DNA of 64,000 nucleotides from Falsihalocynthiibacter sp042445055 (GTDB lineage Bacteria > Pseudomonadota > Alphaproteobacteria > Rhodobacterales > Rhodobacteraceae), in the NCBI RefSeq assembly GCF_042445055.1, contig NZ_CP170339.1, positions 1,674,001-1,738,000 of the forward strand, read 5' to 3'. Positions 59,968 through 64,000 of this stretch are shown one piece after another. How positions within the stretch are numbered: position 1 is the first letter of the stretch; every line of letters starts with the position of its first letter. The notes under the pieces are model-generated. The model was not told where the DNA came from. It searched no databases and saw only the letters and a list, made by a program, of their open reading frames with translations. A program made the position numbers and the translations under genes.

Positions 59968-61305
59968 GTGACCGGTGTAGAGATTGCGCTAATCGGCTTC
60001 GCGCTTATGTTGCTTGCGATTTTCCTGCGCGTGCCTGTGGCTGTCGCGATGGGCGTGACGGGATTTGTCGGTGTCTGGATTGTGCGCGGAAGTGCGGCGG
60101 CCCCCCTTAGCCAGCTCAAGACGCTTAGCTTTGATACCTTCTCGAGTTATTCGCTATCTATCGTTCCGATGTTCCTACTGATGGGGCAATTTGCCACCAA
60201 ATCCGGCATGAGCCGCGCCTTGTTTCAGGCTGCGGCCGACTGGTTGGGGCATCGTCGGGGCGGTATCGCAATGGCAACTGTCGGAGCCTGCGCAGGGTTC
60301 GGCGCGATCTGCGGAAGCTCGCTCGCCACAGCAAGCACAATGGGGCAGGTGGCACTTCCCGAGATGCGCCGTGCGGGTTATTCGGATTCAATGGCGACGG
60401 GTGTTCTCGCAGCGGGTGGCACTCTGGGCATTCTGATTCCGCCCTCTGTGATTCTGGTGATCTATGCGATTCTGGCGGAGCAGAATATCGCCAAGATGTT
60501 TAGTGCTGCGATCATTCCGGGCCTGCTTGCGGCGCTTGGGTATATGATCGCGGTGCGTTTCATGGTGATGCGTGAGGCGCGCGGATTGGCGCTGCCCAAG
60601 GTGCCGCTTCGTGCGCGCTTCCGGTCACTCCTGTCTGTTTGGCCCGTTATCATGATTTTTGCTCTGGTGATGGGCGGGATAGCTGCGGATTGGAATTGGG
60701 CAGAGGAGGGCGTTCAGGCACTCTTTACCCCGACCGAAGGTGCTGCTGTGGGCATGGTTATGACGGGCCTATACGGTGCCGTAACTGGTGGTCTGACTTG
60801 GAAAGGCTTTGTAGAAAGTGTGCTGGCAGCGGGGTCGTCAACGGCGATGATTTTCCTTATTTTGCTCGGCGCGCAGCTCTTCAATACGTTCCTTGCGTTC
60901 ACCCAGGCCCCACAGACACTTGCGGCGTGGGTTGGCTCTCTTGGCGTGTTGCCGATCTTTGTGCTGCTCGGGATGCTACTGTTTTATCTGGTCTTTGGTT
61001 GTGTGATGGACTCGCTCTCGATGATCCTTTTGACCGTTCCGGTTTTCTTTCCAATCATCGAGACTTTGGACTTTGGGCTGAGCGCCGAGGCAACGGCGAT
61101 CTGGTTCGGTATTCTGGCGCTCGTGACGGTTGAAATTGGCCTTATCACGCCGCCTGTGGGGCTCAATTTGTTCATCATCAACGGCCTCGCTAAAGACGTT
61201 CCGATCGGGCAAACCTATCGCGGAGTCCTGCCATTCATTGCATCTGATCTGGTACGCGTGGCGTTGCTGGTGGCTGTTCCCGCGCTGTCCCTTATGTGGA
61301 TATAG
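59968..61305 (+). CDS. TRAP transporter large permease (DctM type)
   Basis: It starts at GTG 59968 and has 445 residues with about 12 spans. The family pattern shows in FALMLLAIFLRVPVAVAMGVTGFVG, AACAGFGAICGSSLATASTMGQV (substrate-site glycine-rich loop), GTLGILIPPSVILVIYAILA and GLITPPVGLNLFIINGLA. It forms the sodium-coupled transport core with DctQ. The required binding protein gene is not near. tRNA-Leu follows about 90 bases later. Confidence 0.94.
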   Translation: MTGVEIALIGFALMLLAIFLRVPVAVAMGVTGFVGVWIVRGSAAAPLSQLKTLSFDTFSSYSLSIVPMFLLMGQFATKSGMSRALFQAAADWLGHRRGGIAMATVGACAGFGAICGSSLATASTMGQVALPEMRRAGYSDSMATGVLAAGGTLGILIPPSVILVIYAILAEQNIAKMFSAAIIPGLLAALGYMIAVRFMVMREARGLALPKVPLRARFRSLLSVWPVIMIFALVMGGIAADWNWAEEGVQALFTPTEGAAVGMVMTGLYGAVTGGLTWKGFVESVLAAGSSTAMIFLILLGAQLFNTFLAFTQAPQTLAAWVGSLGVLPIFVLLGMLLFYLVFGCVMDSLSMILLTVPVFFPIIETLDFGLSAEATAIWFGILALVTVEIGLITPPVGLNLFIINGLAKDVPIGQTYRGVLPFIASDLVRVALLVAVPALSLMWI

Positions 61306-61392
61306 GCGGCGCGGAAATCTGGCAAAAAAATCGCACGAATTGCGTTTTTGCTCTTTTCCCCGACGCCGCAACAGGCTACATCCTCCTCCGTG

Positions 61393-61476
61393 GCCCGAGT
61401 GGCGGAATGGTAGACGCAGGGGATTCAAAATCCCCCGACGCAAGTCGTGTGAGTTCGAGTCTCACCTTGGGCACCA
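61393..61476 (+). tRNA. tRNA-Leu (anticodon CAA)
   Basis: This is an 84-nt class II tRNA. The acceptor GCCCGAG pairs with CTTGGGC (one G-T and otherwise standard pairs), discriminator A and encoded CCA follow. The anticodon stem is GGGGA/TCCCC with loop TTCAAAA (anticodon CAA), the variable arm is long, and the T loop is GTTCGAG. It reads UUG. Confidence 0.95.
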
Positions 61477-61498
61477 CAATTTCCTCAGATATATTCTG

Positions 61499-61516
61499 TT
61501 ACCCGAATTCGGGTAA
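61499..61516. terminator. Perfect 18-bp palindrome between tRNA-Leu and glycerate kinase
   Basis: TTACCCGAATTCGGGTAA is a perfect palindrome containing an EcoRI-type GAATTC core. It lies between the convergent tRNA-Leu and glycerate-kinase genes and may act as a shared terminator. T tracts on both sides are short. Confidence 0.4.
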
Positions 61517-61539
61517 TCCGTTTGGGAAAGGCAACCGCG

Positions 61540-62802
61540 TTAATCATCGGCTGCTTCAATCAGTATTGCCCTGAAATCATTGACGTTTGTGTGCGTCGGA
61601 CCTGTTTCGACAAGGCCATCAACACTCTCAAAGAAGCTGTAGGCATCATGGTTCGCGAGCGCTGCGAAGGCCTTTTCCTTATCGGCTTTCGTACGTGTTT
61701 CAGCCGTCCAGATCGCGCCTGCGTTGTGTTCTGATCCGTCACGCCCATCGGTATCACAGGCGATTGCGGTGATCCTATCTTGATCCCAAGCTGCGAGCGC
61801 AAACCCGAGAAGGAATTCGCTACACCGGCCGCCTTTGCCCGGTTTGGCGCGCACCGTGACAGTTGTTTCGCCACCTGAAATAAGGACTGCGGGCGCTTGG
61901 ACGGGCTGGCCGTGGCGCTTTACCTGTGCTGCGATTCCGGCCATGACTTTGCCAGCCTCGCGCGCTTCGCCCTCAATGGCATCCCCAAGGATCACTGGCG
62001 TCACACCTGCCGCTTTCGCTACTTCCGCCGCGGCTTCGAGACTTGCCTGGGGGGCGGCAATGATGCGGGTTTCTGCGTTATTGAACGCAGGGTGTTCTGG
62101 CCCTGGGGTCTCTCCGTCGGGGCCGGTCAGGACTTCGCGCATGTGATCGGGCAGCTTGATATCGAAACGTTCAATAATCGCGAGGGCATCAGCAACGGTT
62201 GATGTGTCTGGCACCGTCGGGCCCGAAGCAATAATCGACGGCGAATCCCCCGGTACATCGCTGATTGTGAGCGTCACAATACGCGCAGGTGCCGCCGCCA
62301 CAGCAAGGCGGCCGCCCTTTATCGCGGAAAGGTGCTTGCGCAGTACATTCATCTCGTCAATTGCCGCGCCGGACTCCAAAAGAAGCTTGTTTAACAATTG
62401 CTTGTCTTGAAGCGTTAAATCTCCCGCAGGGGCAGACATGAGCGAAGAACCCCCGCCAGAAATCAGACACAGCGCCAGATCGTCCGGCCCAAGCGAGTCG
62501 ACAATCGCAAGGATTTCGCGCGCGGCATTCAGGCCCGCGTCGTCGGGGACAGGATGGCTTGCCTCAACAATCTTGATGCCTTCGCAAGGGAGTGACGCGC
62601 CGTGTGGCACGATCACCAAGCCCTCACAAGCGCCCCATTCCGCTTCAACCGCCTGTGCCATACGCGCTGATGCTTTGCCAGCGCCAACAACCACGGTTCG
62701 GCCCTTGGGGCGCTTCGGTAGGTATGCTGGTACGGCGGTAAAGGGATCTGCCGCCCATAGCGCGGCGTCAAATAGCGAGCGGAGAAATTTTTCTGGGGTC
62801 AT
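61540..62802 (-). CDS. Glycerate 2-kinase (MOFRL/GckA type, DUF4147)
   Basis: This 420-residue protein has the N-terminal DUF4147 domain (VVVGAGKASARMAQAVEAEW, ALCLISGGGSSLMSAP, NVLRKHLSAIKGGRLA) and the C-terminal MOFRL domain (LISGGETTVTVRAKPGKGGRCSE and AIACDTDGRDGSEHNAGAI). Family members phosphorylate glycerate to 2-phosphoglycerate, or were once called hydroxypyruvate reductase TtuD. That would feed glycerate from glycolate or the serine cycle into central metabolism. A TTGACA promoter lies upstream. It is convergent with tRNA-Leu. Confidence 0.9.
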   Translation of the reverse strand: MTPEKFLRSLFDAALWAADPFTAVPAYLPKRPKGRTVVVGAGKASARMAQAVEAEWGACEGLVIVPHGASLPCEGIKIVEASHPVPDDAGLNAAREILAIVDSLGPDDLALCLISGGGSSLMSAPAGDLTLQDKQLLNKLLLESGAAIDEMNVLRKHLSAIKGGRLAVAAAPARIVTLTISDVPGDSPSIIASGPTVPDTSTVADALAIIERFDIKLPDHMREVLTGPDGETPGPEHPAFNNAETRIIAAPQASLEAAAEVAKAAGVTPVILGDAIEGEAREAGKVMAGIAAQVKRHGQPVQAPAVLISGGETTVTVRAKPGKGGRCSEFLLGFALAAWDQDRITAIACDTDGRDGSEHNAGAIWTAETRTKADKEKAFAALANHDAYSFFESVDGLVETGPTHTNVNDFRAILIEAADD

Positions 62803-62828
62803 GCTGATCTCGGTTGCGGAGGTTTGTT

Positions 62829-62858
62829 GATTTATGACGCATTCTAAGTATCTGTCAA
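62829..62858 (-). promoter_or_regulatory. Promoter of the glycerate kinase gene
   Basis: On the minus strand TTGACA (62853-62858, perfect) and TAAATC (62829-62834) are spaced by 18 bases, ending 27 bases before the gene start. Confidence 0.5.
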
Positions 62859-62937
62859 CAAAAGCAAACTAACCGGACCCTATGCGGTCGCAAATCACAC
62901 TTGTGGCGCTTCACACCCCAAGCTACAAAGATCAAGC

Positions 62938-63011
62938 GCGGGTGTAGCTCAATGGTAGAGCAGCAGCTTCCCAAGCTGACGACGAGGGTTCGATTCCCTT
63001 CACCCGCTCCA
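62938..63011 (+). tRNA. tRNA-Gly (anticodon CCC)
   Basis: This is a 74-nt tRNA. The acceptor GCGGGTG pairs with CACCCGC, with discriminator T and encoded CCA. The D arm is GCTC...GAGC, the anticodon loop TTCCCAA (anticodon CCC) sits on a stem with four good pairs and a G-A at its base, and the T arm is GGGTTCGATTCCC. It reads GGG. A possible -10 (TACAAA, 62924) lies just upstream. Confidence 0.94.
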
Positions 63012-63028
63012 ATCTCGATATCTGAGTG

Positions 63029-64000
63029 CTATCCGCGCCGACGTCTGCGGCGTTTGCCGCCGTCGCTTCCATCGCCAGCGTTATGGTTAACGTTTGGTAG
63101 GGTCACGATTGCGCCTAGATGCGGGAAACTGTCGGCCGCGTTGGGGATATTGGAGGCATTTACGAAATGCTCCTGAAAGCGCGGCTCAATCGCGGTTTCG
63201 ATTTTGTGGATAGCACGAACGGTTGTTTCAATTTCACGGCGCGCGTCTGTGTTGAGTAGGGCGATCCGCGCACCTGTACCCGCCGCGTTTCCAGCCGAGG
63301 TGACTTTGTCCAACGCGCAGTCGGGGATCATCCCCAAAATCATGGCGTGCTTGGGGCTGATATGGGCACCAAACGCCCCGCAGAGAACGATGCGATCGAC
63401 TGTATCGACCTCGAACTTATCCATAAGCAGCCGCGCACCCGAGTAGAGCGCCGCCTTGGCCATCTGAATTTCGCGTATATCTCGATTGGTGACAGTTATT
63501 TTGTCGCCGCCCAAATGCGTCGCGTCATAGAGAAGATAGGAATTGGTGCGCCCGTCGGCAAAGCAACGATCAGTTCCGACCTGTTCCGCCGAACCGATTA
63601 GGCCAGGGCCATCCACAATCCCAGCCATGCGCATTTCGGCGACACATTCGATAATACCAGAGCCGCAAATGCCCGTAACGCCCGTTGCCAGCGCGGCTTC
63701 TTCAAATCCAGCCTCGTTCGACCACAGATCAGAGCCGATGATTTTGAAACGCGGTTCCTTGGTGATGGGATCAATCTCGACCCGCTCAATCGCACCCGGG
63801 GCCGCGCGCTGGCCCGCAGAAATCTGCGCGCCCTCAAATGCTGGTCCTGTCGGAGAAGAGCACGCTAAAACACGGTTCTTATTGCCTAATATGATTTCGG
63901 CATTGGTCCCAACGTCGACGATGAGCACAAGGTCATCCGACTTTTCTGGTGCCTCGGAAAGTGCGACGGCAGCCGCATCCGCGCCAACGTGGCCAGCGAT
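63029..64000 (-). CDS. DUF4445 ASKHA-type corrinoid-activation protein (partial)
   Basis: The frame is open to the right edge, where it reads AGHVGADAAAVALSE and continues beyond the window; 323 codons are here. It matches the C-terminal ASKHA part of proteins that reactivate corrinoid methyltransferases: LIVDVGTNAEIILGNKNR (ATP site), ACSSPTGPAFEGAQIS, GICGSGIIECVAEM, ALYSGARLLMDKF and VDRIVLCGAFGAHISPKHAMILGMIP. Relatives carry an N-terminal 2Fe-2S ferredoxin, not visible here. The protein ends in a basic KRRRRRRG tail. In roseobacters such genes sit with methylated-amine corrinoid systems; that context lies off the edge. Confidence 0.88.
   Translation of the reverse strand: MAGHVGADAAAVALSEAPEKSDDLVLIVDVGTNAEIILGNKNRVLACSSPTGPAFEGAQISAGQRAAPGAIERVEIDPITKEPRFKIIGSDLWSNEAGFEEAALATGVTGICGSGIIECVAEMRMAGIVDGPGLIGSAEQVGTDRCFADGRTNSYLLYDATHLGGDKITVTNRDIREIQMAKAALYSGARLLMDKFEVDTVDRIVLCGAFGAHISPKHAMILGMIPDCALDKVTSAGNAAGTGARIALLNTDARREIETTVRAIHKIETAIEPRFQEHFVNASNIPNAADSFPHLGAIVTLPNVNHNAGDGSDGGKRRRRRRG

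Noticed and set aside
61130..61516. Plus-strand frames across tRNA-Leu
   Set aside because: They overlap dctM and the tRNA; no family-like content.
1..64000. Mobile elements, prophage or CRISPR arrays
   Set aside because: No transposase, phage structural gene, direct-repeat array or spacer pattern was seen; xerD is the chromosomal dimer-resolution enzyme in its usual place.

Overview
The window looks like a chromosomal core segment of a marine Rhodobacterales (Roseobacter-group) alphaproteobacterium. The reasons are moderate GC, the ChpT/SciP/CtrA cell-cycle proteins, a long L21 with a C-terminal helix-hairpin-helix tail, the xerD-aroK-aroB order, an ornithine-lipid olsBA pair, LpxI in place of LpxH, an arginase/ornithine cyclodeaminase pair with an Lrp-type regulator, and a TRAP transporter. 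The genus cannot be fixed from this sequence. I see no insertion sequence, prophage, integrase-bounded island or CRISPR array. Nearly all the DNA is densely packed housekeeping genes, many overlapping by ATGA.

Layout. 1-1.0 kb: end of a large secreted-type protein, a small secreted protein and tRNA-Ser(CGA). 1.1-7.7 kb: DUF2059 protein, rplU-rpmA, a GNAT acetyltransferase, then obgE-proB-proA. 7.7-10.2 kb: chpT, a DUF3553 protein and olsB-olsA. 10.2-14.7 kb: a degenerate ThiE-like protein, a TfoX-N protein, trmJ, ctaA and an M32 carboxypeptidase. 14.7-21.9 kb: a CorC-type transporter, xerD, an unknown secreted protein coupled to a 43-aa membrane protein, aroK-aroB, ssb and a lytic transglycosylase. 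21.9-29.1 kb: an oligopeptide-type ABC transporter (ATPases fused) preceded by an AraC regulator. 29.4-42.5 kb: miaA facing a long envelope and translation run, pyrH-frr-uppS-cdsA-dxr-rseP and bamA-ompH-fabZ-lpxA-lpxI-lpxB. 42.5-49.4 kb: mnmA, sciP, ctrA, ligA-recG and a 40-aa membrane protein. 49.5-55.5 kb: a NifU/IscU-like protein, hisI, gluQ-trmFO and gyrA. 55.7-59.3 kb: ocd and arginase with a divergent Lrp regulator, dsbB and a DedA-type protein. 59.4-64.0 kb: TRAP permeases, tRNA-Leu(CAA), glycerate kinase, tRNA-Gly(CCC) and the end of a DUF4445 corrinoid-activation-type protein.

How parts work together. The uppS, cdsA, bamA, rseP, fabZ and lpx genes form one envelope-building block (undecaprenyl carrier, phospholipid, outer-membrane protein insertion, lipid A). 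olsBA adds phosphorus-free lipid. chpT, sciP and ctrA are parts of one cell-cycle circuit, and a CtrA-type box lies before ctrA. Arginase and ornithine cyclodeaminase would turn arginine into proline, while proB-proA make proline from glutamate.

The observation most worth following is at 49.15-49.55 kb. A perfect GTTC-N7-GTTC element, the alphaproteobacterial LexA box, lies 60 bases before a 40-codon single-membrane-segment gene. This matches the pattern of the SOS-induced division inhibitor SidA of Caulobacter. The gene is followed by a structured, CCTCCT-containing tail that ends in a strong terminator. Next in interest are a hairpin that covers the ligA ribosome-binding site, a ThiE homologue that appears to have lost its catalytic residues, and a small membrane protein translationally coupled to an unknown secreted protein.
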